DNA of 64,000 nt from Candidatus Enterococcus huntleyi (GCF_009933175.1 NZ_MAEJ01000027.1:1-64000), one strand, 5' to 3'; numbered from the stretch's first letter, positions 1-8,973 are shown. Notes: generated from the letters alone by a model not told the origin. Translations and numbers: made by a program.

Positions 1-91
1 ACGAACTCGGAGAGTTACAAACTAAATTACTTACTTCAAATCCAGTTTTGAGTGAGCGAAAGCACAACTCAATAAGACAACATCACCTAAG

Positions 92-207
92 TGTGGTGGC
101 GATAGCGAGAAGGATACACCTGTTCCCATGCCGAACACAGAAGTTAAGCTTCTTAGCGCCGATTGTAGTGAGGGGTTTCCCCTTGTGAGAGTAGGACGTC
201 GCCACGC
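92..207 (+). rRNA. rrf: 5S ribosomal RNA
   Basis: The stretch opens with TGTGGTGGCGATAGCG and closes with GTCGCCACGC, so its two ends pair as the 5S terminal stem. It contains the conserved internal run CCCATGCCGAACACAGAAGTTAAG. The length of 116 bases is typical for Firmicutes and the sequence looks enterococcal. It is the last rRNA of an operon whose 16S and 23S genes lie left of the window; bases 1-91 are the 23S-5S spacer. Confidence 0.97.
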
Positions 208-216
208 TTATAGCAT

Positions 217-290
217 TCCGGCATAGCTCAGTTGGTAGTAGCGCATGACTGTTAATCATGATGTCGTAGGTTCGAGTCCTACTGCCGGAG
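217..290 (+). tRNA. tRNA-Asn (anticodon GTT)
   Basis: A cloverleaf folds with acceptor stem TCCGGCA/TGCCGGA, D arm, anticodon stem CATGA/TCATG around loop CTGTTAA (anticodon GTT), and T arm with the GGTTCGAGTCC pattern. The discriminator base is G and CCA is not encoded. It lies 9 bases after 5S rRNA and is probably co-transcribed with the rRNA operon. Confidence 0.96.
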
Positions 291-296
291 TCATTA

Positions 297-323
297 AGAG
301 ATAGTGTATCTATCTCTTTTTTT
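297..323 (+). terminator. Terminator of the rRNA/tRNA-Asn operon
   Basis: An 8-bp hairpin AGAGATAG/CTATCTCT is followed directly by a run of T. It ends the rRNA-tRNA transcript. Confidence 0.85.
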
Positions 324-370
324 GTACTCTTTTATATAACTCTATAGAAATATATAATCGATAAAATAAA

Positions 371-413
371 GGAATAGCTAGAAATGATCTGAAAATCATT
401 TTGGCTATTCCTT
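371..413 (-). terminator. Terminator of the flavin reductase gene
   Basis: Inverted arms GGAATAGC and GCTATTCC enclose a second small hairpin. On the minus strand the structure is followed by a T-rich stretch. It lies just past the stop of the minus-strand gene ending at 432. Confidence 0.6.
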
Positions 414-431
414 TATTTGCAAGACTCCGTA

Positions 432-1052
432 TTATTGGGGACGTTTTAACTCATCTATTGTTCCAAGATGACCGTAGAAGTTTCCTGCTAAGCGAGAGAC
501 AGGCGATAATTTCTCAGGGAGAATATATTCCTGTGATTCATCGAAGACGCTTTTATCAAAATAGTAATCAAGTACTTCTAGAACAAATAAGTCACTGATT
601 ATTCGTTCTTCATGGTCAGTCAGTGCTAAATACTGATGAACCCGGACTTCCATTCGAATAGGCGCATCTTTTAATGCAGGTACAGCAACTGAATGGCTAT
701 CTTCTAGCACTACATCAATCAAGGAGAGTTCACTTTCCTCTGAAGGAAGAGAGGCAGAGGTTGCATTCATAGCTTCTAATAGAGCGTCATTCACGAGATG
801 GATGACGCCTTCTTTATTGGCTAGGAGATTGGCTGCCGTATCTTTCATTGTGTCGCCTTTACGATTGATGGAAATAGTCACTAAAGGTAGATCTTTTGCA
901 GCAACGGTAAAGTAGCTAAACGGCGCTAGGTTGACGACAGAAGTTTCCAGATTTTTTGTGGTAATCCAGGCAATTGGCCGCGGGATAATCGAACCAGTTA
1001 AAAATTTGTAATGCTGTTTTGTATTGAGTTTTTTAGATGAATAGTGAATCAT
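432..1052 (-). CDS. Flavin reductase family protein (FMN-binding split barrel)
   Basis: The 206-residue protein has the flavin reductase-like domain of the DIM6/NTAB type. The diagnostic N-terminal pattern FLTGSIIPRPIAWITT and then VNLAPFSYFTVAAKDLPLVTISI form the FMN-binding split barrel. Such proteins reduce or bind FMN using NAD(P)H and often serve monooxygenases or act as stand-alone cytosolic flavoproteins. The ATG follows AAAGGAGCATACTTT. It stands alone and ends at a hairpin. The neighbouring gene on the same strand is a ring-cleaving dioxygenase, so a shared role in aromatic or quinone metabolism is possible but not shown. Confidence 0.85.
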   Translation of the reverse strand: MIHYSSKKLNTKQHYKFLTGSIIPRPIAWITTKNLETSVVNLAPFSYFTVAAKDLPLVTISINRKGDTMKDTAANLLANKEGVIHLVNDALLEAMNATSASLPSEESELSLIDVVLEDSHSVAVPALKDAPIRMEVRVHQYLALTDHEERIISDLFVLEVLDYYFDKSVFDESQEYILPEKLSPVSRLAGNFYGHLGTIDELKRPQ

Positions 1053-1171
1053 AAAGTATGCTCCTTTTTGTAAATAAAAGTGAGTGTCTCTTCTATAGTA
1101 TACAAGTAAAATAAGTGAGTAGTAAATTTTTGAATATTTTGTTCGTTGTTACATTCGCCAAATGTTATCGA

Positions 1172-1204
1172 AAAAGACCGGAACCATTGATTGGATCGGT
1201 CTTT
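1172..1204 (-). terminator. Terminator of the dioxygenase gene
   Basis: An 8-bp hairpin AAAGACCG/CGGTCTTT is followed by TTTT on the minus strand, 66 bases past the stop codon of the gene ending at 1271. Confidence 0.7.
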
Positions 1205-1270
1205 GTTCGTTCATCTGGTATGACTATTTATTTTAGAAATTTGTGTAAAATTGGCGAGATCCTAATATAA

Positions 1271-2245
1271 TTAGCTACGTTGTTGATTGGTCTTTGATGT
1301 ATCAAAAGGGCGGACATAGGCTTCAATTTCTTGTCGTTTAGGTTCCAAAAATGGCGGTAAAGCTAGTATTTCACCAGCCGTTTCATAGGTTTCATCTTCC
1401 AAGAAACCAGGGCCATCCGTAGCTAGCTCAAATAGAATTCCTGGAGCTGCTCTGAAATATTCGGACTCGAAATAATACCGTTGAACATAGCCGGAATTCG
1501 GAAATTCTAGTTGACTGAGTCGTTTAATCCAATACTCTAATGATTCACGGTTTTCAACTCGGAAGGCAAGATGATGGACTGCGCCAAAGCCTTCTCTAGC
1601 GATTGGCAAATCTGTTCGATGTTCGACGATGACACTCGCACCATTGCCACCTTCACCAACTTCAAACAAATGAAATTGACCATCGGTAGAAATGTGCTTA
1701 AAGCCTAAGACTTGCTCTAAGACTAATTTCATATGATCAAGGTTTTCTACGGTAACAAAGCTGGGGCCTAAACCGATGAGTGCTGATTCAGCTGGAACAT
1801 TGGCATTTTTCCACGGCACTCCTGCGGGCACACCAGTATTAGTTTCATCAGAAATTAACTGGTAACGTTGATTATCAAAATCTTCAAATTCTAGATATTT
1901 TTTACCAAAGCGTTGAGAAATTTCACCGTGCTCAATTTGATACTCATCAAAACGTGCGACCCAATAGGTGAGTGCGGCATCATTTTTTACACGGAAGGAT
2001 GTTCGAGAAATCGTGTTCGTTCCTTTCAGACCCTTAGGCACGCCAGGGAAATCAAAAAAGGTCATATCTGTTCCTGGGGAGCCTAAATCATCAGTAAAAT
2101 AGAGATGGTAGGTTTCAATATCATCCTGATTGACAGTTTTCTTAATTAAGCGCAAACCTAAGATGTCTGTAAAGAAGTGATAGATTTTTTCAGCACTAGA
2201 TGTGATTGCGGTGACATGATGTAGCCCGAGAATTTGATTGTTCAT
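1271..2245 (-). CDS. Ring-cleaving dioxygenase, VOC/glyoxalase superfamily (MhqO-like)
   Basis: The 324-residue protein has two vicinal oxygen chelate halves. The first begins LGLHHVTAITSSAEKIYHFF and the second carries VHHLAFRVENRESL, supplying metal-ligand histidines; a late glutamate in FELATDGPGF completes the usual site. The family contains the Bacillus MhqO/MhqA proteins induced by hydroquinones and catechols, so it probably opens or detoxifies such rings using Fe(II). A strong AGGAGG ribosome site precedes the ATG. It is monocistronic. The substrate is an inference from the family only. Confidence 0.82.
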   Translation of the reverse strand: MNNQILGLHHVTAITSSAEKIYHFFTDILGLRLIKKTVNQDDIETYHLYFTDDLGSPGTDMTFFDFPGVPKGLKGTNTISRTSFRVKNDAALTYWVARFDEYQIEHGEISQRFGKKYLEFEDFDNQRYQLISDETNTGVPAGVPWKNANVPAESALIGLGPSFVTVENLDHMKLVLEQVLGFKHISTDGQFHLFEVGEGGNGASVIVEHRTDLPIAREGFGAVHHLAFRVENRESLEYWIKRLSQLEFPNSGYVQRYYFESEYFRAAPGILFELATDGPGFLEDETYETAGEILALPPFLEPKRQEIEAYVRPFDTSKTNQQRS

Positions 2246-2378
2246 GAATGATTCCTCCTAATGAATAATATGTAACTTACTAAAAGTAAGTATAAAGGAA
2301 GAAACGGATTTTAGCAATTAATCTAGCTTATAGGTAAAAGTATTAGGTATAATGAAAGAGAATGGAGGAGAATAATCG

Positions 2379-3029
2379 ATGAAAAGACAATTATTTTTTG
2401 ATTTAGATGGAACATTAATTGATTCCAGTGAGGGAATATACAAGTCAATTATTTTTGCTATGGAGCAGTTAAATTTGGCGGAACCGACGAAGGAAACCTT
2501 GAGAAAGTTTATTGGTCCCCCTTTAAAAAAATCCTTTGAACTATATTGTCAGCTAGACGGAGAGACCGCAGATGCAGCAGTCGCTTATTATCGGGAAAAT
2601 TATGGCGTCACTGGTATGTTTCAAATTACCCCTTATGAAGACATTATCGAAGTGATTGAAGTTTTGAGTCAGACGAATTCACTTTATATTGCTACATCAA
2701 AACCAGAAAAATTTGCGCGTGAAATTCTTAATCATTTAAATTTATCGAAGTATTTTGAAGGGATTTATGGGGCGGATTTATTAGGGAAACGAAGCGAGAA
2801 GGCTGAAGTTATCTCCTATGCCCTAGCTCATCACCCGACAATCATAGCAAAAGAAGCGATAATGATTGGGGATCGAGAGCATGATATTTTAGGTGGCAAA
2901 GAGAATGGGATGCAGACATTAGGCGTTCTATATGGATTCGGTTCGAAGGAAGAATTGCTGGGAGCAGGGACAGATCAACTTGCCGCACGGCCGAAAGATA
3001 TTCTTTGTGTACTAGAGAAATTCAACTAA
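2379..3029 (+). CDS. HAD-superfamily hydrolase, phosphoglycolate phosphatase-like
   Basis: The 216-residue protein has all HAD subfamily IA motifs: the nucleophile motif FFDLDGTLIDSS at residues 6-17, motif II in IATSKP, and the acidic motif IV in MIGDREHDILGG. The inserted helical cap (about residues 20-90) is that of Gph/PpaX phosphatases. It should hydrolyse a small phosphorylated metabolite in the cytosol; the substrate cannot be read from the sequence. ATG follows GGAGGAG. It stands alone between divergent and convergent neighbours. Confidence 0.85.
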   Translation: MKRQLFFDLDGTLIDSSEGIYKSIIFAMEQLNLAEPTKETLRKFIGPPLKKSFELYCQLDGETADAAVAYYRENYGVTGMFQITPYEDIIEVIEVLSQTNSLYIATSKPEKFAREILNHLNLSKYFEGIYGADLLGKRSEKAEVISYALAHHPTIIAKEAIMIGDREHDILGGKENGMQTLGVLYGFGSKEELLGAGTDQLAARPKDILCVLEKFN

Positions 3030-3159
3030 AATGTCTTAGCGGAGAAGTAAGACTAGCAGTAATAAAGAAGCGTTAATCGGCTAGATGCATAAGATTCTCT
3101 GATAATTTACAAGGATAATGTATAGTAAAGCCTGTATATGGATAATCGATAATCTAGTC

Positions 3160-3197
3160 AAAAAAAAGAAACCCTGAAATTCAAGGTTTCTTTTTTT
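3160..3197. terminator. Bidirectional terminator between a HAD gene and tRNA-Thr
   Basis: The arms GAAACC and GGTTTC are flanked by A-runs on one side and T-runs on the other, so the hairpin can end transcripts from both directions. It lies 2 bases past the 3' end of the minus-strand tRNA-Thr. Confidence 0.75.
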
Positions 3198-3198
3198 A

Positions 3199-3269
3199 AG
3201 CCACTTGAGAGAATTGAACTCTCATCTCGAGCTTACCATGCTCGCGTTCTACCATTGAACTAAAGCGGC
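3199..3269 (-). tRNA. tRNA-Thr (anticodon GGT)
   Basis: On the minus strand the acceptor stem GCCGCTT/AAGTGGC (one G-T pair), D stem GTTC/GAAC, anticodon stem CGAGC/GCTCG around ATGGTAA and T stem GAGAG/CTCTC give a full cloverleaf of 71 bases. Bases 34-36 of the tRNA are GGT, which reads the threonine codon ACC. CCA is not encoded. Confidence 0.92.
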
Positions 3270-3436
3270 AACTTATTGAACACAAATATTAGAATACAGA
3301 ATATAGACTACTTTGTCAATAACGTCTGGTAAATTTTAGCTAGTTTCCGTTTCTGCTAATTTGTGTTCGAAGTAAGTTTGTTACTGATGCCCATAAGTCT
3401 CTTCGATTTATGGGCGTGCTGTCCGGTATCGAATAG

Positions 3437-4816
3437 TCATTCAGTTAGTCGATCTTTTAATTTAGTATAGGTACTTTCAGTGTTTTTAGAGTCTTTCGAG
3501 GTGAAATAATAATCTTTCTTTTTAGTTTGAATTTTTAAAATGGGGCTCGAACTGGTATCGACATATAGGGTAGCTGCTTTGTCATCTACTTTAAATTCCC
3601 CTAGTTGATAGTTTTCAGTGCCAGTGCCAAAGACGCGAACGCGATCATTAGGCAATTGTTTAATCAAAGAAACTTCCTCAATATCATTTAGAGAGAGGCT
3701 TGTTTCACTGAAAGGTGCTTGCAAGGTCACTTGTTCTTTAGAAATAGTTGCTTGAAACGGTGAGTGACCAAAGTCGGCTAAAAACATCGGCACTAACGTA
3801 ATAAAGAACAGACAAGAAAGCAAGATACCTGTAAGACTCATAATGACTTTTGCGGATTTCTTGCCTAGGTTGATACTCATATTCATACCCACCCGATCAG
3901 CAACCATTAATCTGGAATCATTTGGATTAATATAGATACCAAATTTCCAATAGGCATCGTCTCCGGTATAGCGATAAGCGGGAGCTTGTTCAATTAGTTT
4001 GTCTTGTTTTTTTCTCAAGTCATACAAGTAGTATATTGAAAATAGGACATCTAAAAAAACAAAGGCCATAAATCCAATCATCAGATATTGCATGAGTTGA
4101 TAGTCCATTTGTAAAGAGAGGACAGGCAGAATAGAGATAGGCACAAATACCCAAAATAAGGCTACAAGGATGACAGACCAGTGATGACGAAAGAGATTGT
4201 TGTATTGTTTATTGATTGCCGTATCCGCGGTGTAGGATTTAACGGGTAGTCGACTGAGCGAATAATACATCGCTACGAATAACACCGTCAAAATAACTGA
4301 AATAGCAATAAACAACCAGGCGATAGTAGTTGATCCTAAAACAACCAACGTATAGATACAACCGGCAATCGTTAACAAGAGTGCGGGTAATAGCCACCAC
4401 ATAGAAAGCATTTTTTTATTTTTCTCGGCGACTAATTTTGTGTCAATCACCATTGGGCTGACCTCGACTGTCCAGTGATTCTTGACAATCAATAGGCGCA
4501 TTTTTCTGATGTAGTAAACTTGACAGTAGAATTGGCTAGCGATTGAACCAATTACAATAACCAAAAATCCCAGCATCAACAGTGAATCATAGGGACAAAG
4601 TAACAGTAACAAGCTGAGCAGAGAAATAACTCCAGCAATTTGAAGCAAGCGAAGTTTGTACTCTTTTCTTAATTTAGTAATCTCGGGTTCATTTAAATGT
4701 TCCTGTTGAATCGTGTTTTCTAGAATAATATTTTTATGAGGATTAGCAGTGATTCTCGCAGATAGAGCAACAATAAAAATAGTGACAATTAATATGGCAA
4801 CTAGCATAAAATTCAT
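3437..4816 (-). CDS. Polytopic membrane protein with DUF5808-like and PH-like regions
   Basis: The 459-residue protein has a membrane segment at its N terminus and about seven more along its length. It carries the DUF5808-type block YWKFGIYINPNDSRLMVADR (about residues 290-310), then a helix, then a soluble C-terminal region resembling a bacterial PH-like domain. The function is unknown. Its ATG overlaps the stop of the upstream GntR gene by four bases (ATGA), so the two are translated together. This regulator-membrane protein pairing is common in Firmicutes and suggests an envelope or stress response role; that is inference. Confidence 0.75.
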   Translation of the reverse strand: MNFMLVAILIVTIFIVALSARITANPHKNIILENTIQQEHLNEPEITKLRKEYKLRLLQIAGVISLLSLLLLLCPYDSLLMLGFLVIVIGSIASQFYCQVYYIRKMRLLIVKNHWTVEVSPMVIDTKLVAEKNKKMLSMWWLLPALLLTIAGCIYTLVVLGSTTIAWLFIAISVILTVLFVAMYYSLSRLPVKSYTADTAINKQYNNLFRHHWSVILVALFWVFVPISILPVLSLQMDYQLMQYLMIGFMAFVFLDVLFSIYYLYDLRKKQDKLIEQAPAYRYTGDDAYWKFGIYINPNDSRLMVADRVGMNMSINLGKKSAKVIMSLTGILLSCLFFITLVPMFLADFGHSPFQATISKEQVTLQAPFSETSLSLNDIEEVSLIKQLPNDRVRVFGTGTENYQLGEFKVDDKAATLYVDTSSSPILKIQTKKKDYYFTSKDSKNTESTYTKLKDRLTE

Positions 4817-5199
4817 TTTTCTTCCTCCTGTTCAAACGTTGAAATAATTTCTTCTACTTGTTTGAGAATGACTTCTTTTGATTGGCTATGAATCACCGCT
4901 TCCGCTAAGAGTAAGGAAAGCTTTTCTTCAAAATTAGGTAAGAAGCGATCGTCTGAAATAGGTAAGGAGGCAATCTTAGTTCCTTGCCGTCTATCGGTTA
5001 CTATGTAGCCTTCTTGTTTCAGTTGGGTATAGGCTTTGGAAACGGTCATCATGTTGACGCCGATTTCGTCTGCTAATTGACGCACGGAAGGGAGCACTTC
5101 ATCTTGTGCGACTTCGTGTCGAGCAATGCCTAAAATAATTTGATTTCTGATTTGTTGATAAATTGGTTCATCTGAATGTGGATCAATTGTTAATAACAT
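4813..5199 (-). CDS. GntR-family transcriptional regulator, YtrA type
   Basis: The 128-residue protein has an N-terminal winged helix-turn-helix beginning PIYQQIRNQIILGI and continuing VLPSVRQLADEIGVNMMTVSKAYTQL, the standard GntR signature. The C-terminal part is only about 50 residues, too short for a FadR or HutC effector domain, which fits the YtrA subfamily. These usually repress their own operon of transport or membrane genes. The start has AGAGAGGTG upstream. A 6-bp inverted repeat lies 15 bases upstream and is a candidate autoregulatory operator. Confidence 0.88.
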   Translation of the reverse strand: MLLTIDPHSDEPIYQQIRNQIILGIARHEVAQDEVLPSVRQLADEIGVNMMTVSKAYTQLKQEGYIVTDRRQGTKIASLPISDDRFLPNFEEKLSLLLAEAVIHSQSKEVILKQVEEIISTFEQEEEK

Positions 5200-5213
5200 A
5201 GTTTCACCTCTCT

Positions 5214-5232
5214 GTATTACAAATACTAATAC
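5214..5232 (-). promoter_or_regulatory. Candidate GntR operator
   Basis: The inverted repeat GTATTA-7-TAATAC lies 15 bases upstream of the gntR start codon. YtrA-type GntR regulators commonly bind such spaced palindromes in their own promoter. Assignment is by position and symmetry only. Confidence 0.45.
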
Positions 5233-5470
5233 AAAGAATACAAAAAGGCAAGCAAAATAAATTTGATAACGAACAAATGAGTTATTTCCGGAAAGTTCTG
5301 TGGCTTTTTTTTAGATTAAGTAGACTGCAGAAATAGGCATTTACGCTAGCTGACGAATCAATAGTTTGAGAAAGTCTGAAATATTGTCTGACTTTTCTGT
5401 CAGATGGTTGAGTTCATTTCTGAAGAGGAGTAAAATGAATAGTGGATTATGATTTGAAAGGATGAGATAG

Positions 5471-6799
5471 ATGACAGCAATTAATCAAGAACTAACGAAA
5501 AAGTTTACACAAGAATATTTGGCGAACAATAAACAACAAGCTCTTCAACGTGGCGTTGTGAAAAATGGGATTTCAGCTTCAGCAGAAAATATTTCTGCCC
5601 ATGTTAACAACGTGCCTGTATTTTCAGTGGATGTGGCAACAGGCAAAGTATCAAACCAAAAACAATCAGGACGTTGCTGGATGTTTGCTGCATTAAATAC
5701 GTTCCGTCATAAATTATTAACAAGCTATCAATTAAAAGACTTCGAATTGTCTCAAAATTATACATTCTTCTGGGATAAATATGAAAAAGCGAACTATTTC
5801 TATGAAAATATTTTAACAACAGCGAATGATTCATTAGAAAGCCGTAAAGTGGCATTCTTATTGGCAATGCCTCAACAAGATGGCGGACAATGGGACATGA
5901 TCGTGTCTATCTTCCAAAAATACGGAATTGTACCTAAATCAGCGATGCCAGAAAGTAGCAATAGCTCAAATTCAAGAGATTTAAATAACTACTTGAACAA
6001 AAAATTACGTAAAGATGCAGTGACTTTACGCCAATTAGTTGCAGATGGCAAAACAGCTGAGGAGATTCAAGCAGCTAAAGAAGGCATGTTACATGATGTC
6101 TACAATTTCTTAGCCACTTCATTAGGCACACCGCCAGAAACCTTTGATTTTGAATACCGTGATGAAGAAAAAAATTACCACATTGATCGCGATATGACAC
6201 CTCAAAGCTTTTATGAAAAATATGTCGGTGTTAATTTGGACGACTATGTCAGCATTATCAATGCACCGACTGCTGACAAACCTTATGACAAATCTTACAC
6301 AGTAGAAATGTTAGGGAACGTTGTTGGCGGTAAAGAAGTTAAATACTTGAACGTGGATATGTCAGCGTTCAAAAAATTAGCGATTGCTCAATTAGAACAA
6401 GGCGAATCAGTCTGGTTCGGTTGTGATGTCGGTCAATCTTCAACACGTGACAGCGGAATTATGGCGCTAGATGCTTACGATATGAACGATTTATTCGATG
6501 TTGATTTCACGATGACTAAGGCTGAACGTTTGGATCATGGCGAAAGTTTAATGACCCATGCGATGGTCTTGACAGGCGTTGATATCATCGATGGCAAATC
6601 AACAAAATGGAAAGTTGAAAATAGCTGGGGCGATAAAGTCGGCGACAAAGGCTTCTTTGTGATGAGCGATGAGTGGATGGATGAATATACTTACCAAATC
6701 GTGGTGAGAAAAGATTTATTAAGTCCAGAACAATTGGCTGCTTTTGAAGAAGCACCTAAATTATTAGCACCATGGGATCCAATGGGTGCGTTAGCCTAA
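5471..6799 (+). CDS. pepC: Aminopeptidase C (bleomycin hydrolase family, peptidase C1B)
   Basis: At 442 residues this matches PepC of lactic acid bacteria. The catalytic cysteine is C69 in SGRCWMFAALN, the histidine is in THAMVLTGVD and the asparagine in VENSWGDK, giving the papain-type triad. The C terminus ends in a short PMGALA tail, which in this family reaches into the active site and enforces aminopeptidase action. It trims short peptides in the cytosol. ATG follows AAAGGATGAGATAG. The gene is monocistronic and is followed by a clear terminator. Confidence 0.95.
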   Translation: MTAINQELTKKFTQEYLANNKQQALQRGVVKNGISASAENISAHVNNVPVFSVDVATGKVSNQKQSGRCWMFAALNTFRHKLLTSYQLKDFELSQNYTFFWDKYEKANYFYENILTTANDSLESRKVAFLLAMPQQDGGQWDMIVSIFQKYGIVPKSAMPESSNSSNSRDLNNYLNKKLRKDAVTLRQLVADGKTAEEIQAAKEGMLHDVYNFLATSLGTPPETFDFEYRDEEKNYHIDRDMTPQSFYEKYVGVNLDDYVSIINAPTADKPYDKSYTVEMLGNVVGGKEVKYLNVDMSAFKKLAIAQLEQGESVWFGCDVGQSSTRDSGIMALDAYDMNDLFDVDFTMTKAERLDHGESLMTHAMVLTGVDIIDGKSTKWKVENSWGDKVGDKGFFVMSDEWMDEYTYQIVVRKDLLSPEQLAAFEEAPKLLAPWDPMGALA

Positions 6800-6861
6800 A
6801 AAGGTTATGCCAGAAGTGGCTGATGAGTTACTTCTGGCGGACTGGTTATTCGGTGGAAAGA

Positions 6862-6894
6862 GGGGTCTGACAAGCTATTTGTCGCCCCTTTTTT
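6862..6894 (+). terminator. Terminator of pepC
   Basis: The hairpin GGGG..TGACAA/TTTGTC.GCCCC is followed by six T. A preceding T-less inverted repeat, GCCAGAAG/CTTCTGGC at 6809-6838, may add stability to the 3' end. Confidence 0.75.
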
Positions 6895-6983
6895 CAGTCA
6901 ATGTCAGTTGAAGAAGCAATCGGGATAAACGAAATAAAAAGGAATTAGAAAAGGAACAAATTTGAAAAATAGGAGGAATCCTT

Positions 6984-7721
6984 GTGGCGAAAAAATATAC
7001 AACGAAACATGAAGTTGCCTATTATGAATGTGACATCAATCAGACGATGACCTTTCCTTCTATGTTGGGCGTTGCTGTGAAAACATCTGAAGAGCAGAGT
7101 GATAAGTTAGGTCGAGGGTCAGATTTCGTTGCTAGCTTTGGATTGACGTGGGTCATTACTAATTATCAAATGACGATTACACGCTTGCCAAAAGTTGGTG
7201 AAATTGTCGATGTGACGACACAGGCTTTGGAATATAATAAATATTTTTGTTATCGAAATTTTTGGTTTCATGATCAAGACGGTAATGAGTTAGTCTTGAT
7301 TGAATCGGTGTTTGTCTTAATGGATTTAGAAAATCGTAAAATGAGTAGCGTAGTGGAAGAAATTATTACGCCTTATGAGAGTGAAAAAATCAAGAAAATT
7401 AAGCGTGCGCCTAAGATTGAGAAGATTGCGCAGGGTGAGGTAGTGCCTTACCGTGTTCGTTTTTATGATATCGATAGTAATCAACACGTCAACAATGCGA
7501 TCTATTTTAATTGGATGATTGATGTGTTAGGGTATGAATTTTTGACAACCCACGAGCCAATCGATGTCAATATTCGTTTTGATAAAGAGGTTGAGTATGG
7601 CAGCATGATTGACAGCCATTATGAAATTCTTGAGTTAGAGACGCATGTTGAAACCCGACATGAGATAAAAATTGGTGACTTGCTTTGTTGTGAAGCGGCC
7701 ATTCAGTGGAAAAAGAAATAA
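6984..7721 (+). CDS. Acyl-ACP thioesterase (FatA family, double hotdog)
   Basis: The 245-residue protein has the two-hotdog layout of acyl-ACP thioesterases. The first half opens KHEVAYYECDINQTMTF and the second contains VRFYDIDSNQHVNNAIYFNWMID, with the family's N-x-H-x-N-N catalytic region. It releases free fatty acids from acyl carrier protein in the cytosol and so adjusts membrane lipid supply. The start is GTG, chosen because AGGAGG lies 7 bases before it. It is a single gene bounded by an unusually long hairpin. Confidence 0.87.
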   Translation: MAKKYTTKHEVAYYECDINQTMTFPSMLGVAVKTSEEQSDKLGRGSDFVASFGLTWVITNYQMTITRLPKVGEIVDVTTQALEYNKYFCYRNFWFHDQDGNELVLIESVFVLMDLENRKMSSVVEEIITPYESEKIKKIKRAPKIEKIAQGEVVPYRVRFYDIDSNQHVNNAIYFNWMIDVLGYEFLTTHEPIDVNIRFDKEVEYGSMIDSHYEILELETHVETRHEIKIGDLLCCEAAIQWKKK

Positions 7722-7722
7722 G

Positions 7723-7813
7723 AAAAACACATGAAAGAAAATCATAGACTGACAAGCTGGAATGGATTTTTTACCGTTCCTTGTCAGGACTAGATAGCTT
7801 TTCATGTGTTTTT
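7723..7813. terminator. Long two-tier hairpin, probable bidirectional terminator
   Basis: The outer arms are 14 bases long and perfectly complementary (AAAAACACATGAAA and its complement). Inside them lies a second stem, CTGACAAG against CTTGTCAG with GGAA/TTCC. A T-run ends the plus-strand reading. It separates the convergent thioesterase and asparaginase genes. Confidence 0.7.
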
Positions 7814-7916
7814 GTCTACTTACTGGATTGATCACTCCTATCTCTAGGATGATCCATAAGGGTAGCTGTATTTTGATTGATTAAAGTTTTTAGTTATCTA
7901 GCTATAATAACAGTCT

Positions 7917-8885
7917 TTAGGATTGCATGAATGTAGTCAGGCGTTTATTCGATAACTGATTATTTGTGGCGATTAATAGTTTTAAGCGAGCTTTTTGGCT
8001 ATTGATATTGTTGCAGAATATCACGCCGAGGTCCTGGAGCTCTTTGCCGCCGCCTTTGTATTCATAGACGGGTTCGGCAATTCCATTGAAGCAGCGAGAA
8101 ACAAGAACAACAGGAACCTTTTTTTCTAATAGTTGTTGAATGGCTGGAACGGTATCGGGAGGCAAATTGCCGGCACCTAAGGCTTCAATAACCAAACCAT
8201 CAATTTGAGATTGGGCCAACGTGGTGATAAGGTCGCCATGCATACCCGCGTAGGCTTTGACGATCGGAATCAGGCCGTCCATTCTGGGCGTATCTAAATG
8301 CTCCGTTTCCAATAATTCTTGCATAAATAAGATGCGCTGCTTCGTTACAATACCGATGGGTCCCAAGGTAGGTGTCCGAAAGGTAGCGACATTGGTGGTA
8401 TGTGTTTTCGTGACATAACGTGCGGAATGAATTTCATCGTTCATAACGATTAAGACACCTTTGCCTCGCGCTTCAGGACAAGCAGCTACACGAATGGCAC
8501 TTTCAAAATTATAAAGACCGTCGCTGCCGAGTTCATTACTTGAGCGCATAGCGCCAGTCAGAACAATTGGCAGTTTATGGCCGATAGTGGTATCTAAGAA
8601 AAAGGCTGTTTCTTCTAAAGTATCAGTCCCGTGAGTGATGACGATACCTTCAAATTGTTGCGAATGAGCGTCAAGAATTCTATTTTTAAGCAGCAGCATG
8701 TGCTCAGGCATAATATGTGGCGAGGGGACATTAAAGATATCCTCAACAAAGAGTTCGACATCGTGTGGAATGGTAATCTCAGCATCCATTAAAGGATTTA
8801 CCACATCGGGACTGACGCCGCCGGTGATCAGGTCTTCTTTCATGGCAATCGTGCCACCTGTGTGTAATACAAGGATTTTTTTCAT
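7917..8885 (-). CDS. ansA: Type I (cytosolic) L-asparaginase
   Basis: The 322-residue enzyme hydrolyses asparagine to aspartate and ammonia. It has the first catalytic threonine motif LHTGGTIAMKEDL near the N terminus and the second in GIVITHGTDTLEETAFFL, followed by the lysine-containing VLTGAMR. No signal peptide is present, which fits the cytosolic type I enzyme. I start at the ATG at 8885, because AGAAGGTGACTTA sits just before it and alignment begins at MKKILVLHTGG; a start 14 codons upstream is possible but lacks a good ribosome site. Confidence 0.92.
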   Translation of the reverse strand: MKKILVLHTGGTIAMKEDLITGGVSPDVVNPLMDAEITIPHDVELFVEDIFNVPSPHIMPEHMLLLKNRILDAHSQQFEGIVITHGTDTLEETAFFLDTTIGHKLPIVLTGAMRSSNELGSDGLYNFESAIRVAACPEARGKGVLIVMNDEIHSARYVTKTHTTNVATFRTPTLGPIGIVTKQRILFMQELLETEHLDTPRMDGLIPIVKAYAGMHGDLITTLAQSQIDGLVIEALGAGNLPPDTVPAIQQLLEKKVPVVLVSRCFNGIAEPVYEYKGGGKELQDLGVIFCNNINSQKARLKLLIATNNQLSNKRLTTFMQS

Positions 8886-8909
8886 TAAGTCACCTTCTGT
8901 AGGAATTTT

Positions 8910-8939
8910 TTGCAACAGCTTCGACACCTATTGTATACT
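8910..8939 (+). promoter_or_regulatory. Promoter of the DUF72 operon
   Basis: TTGCAA and TATACT are separated by 18 bases, 35 bases upstream of the DUF72 start. The region also overlaps the leader of the divergent asparaginase gene. Confidence 0.55.
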
Positions 8940-8973
8940 ATAAAAGTAAGAAAAAAAAACTGGGGGCATCTAA

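Noticed and set aside
401-598. 65-codon plus-strand frame at the left end
   Set aside because: It runs over the terminator and the antisense strand of the flavin reductase gene and has no ribosome site.
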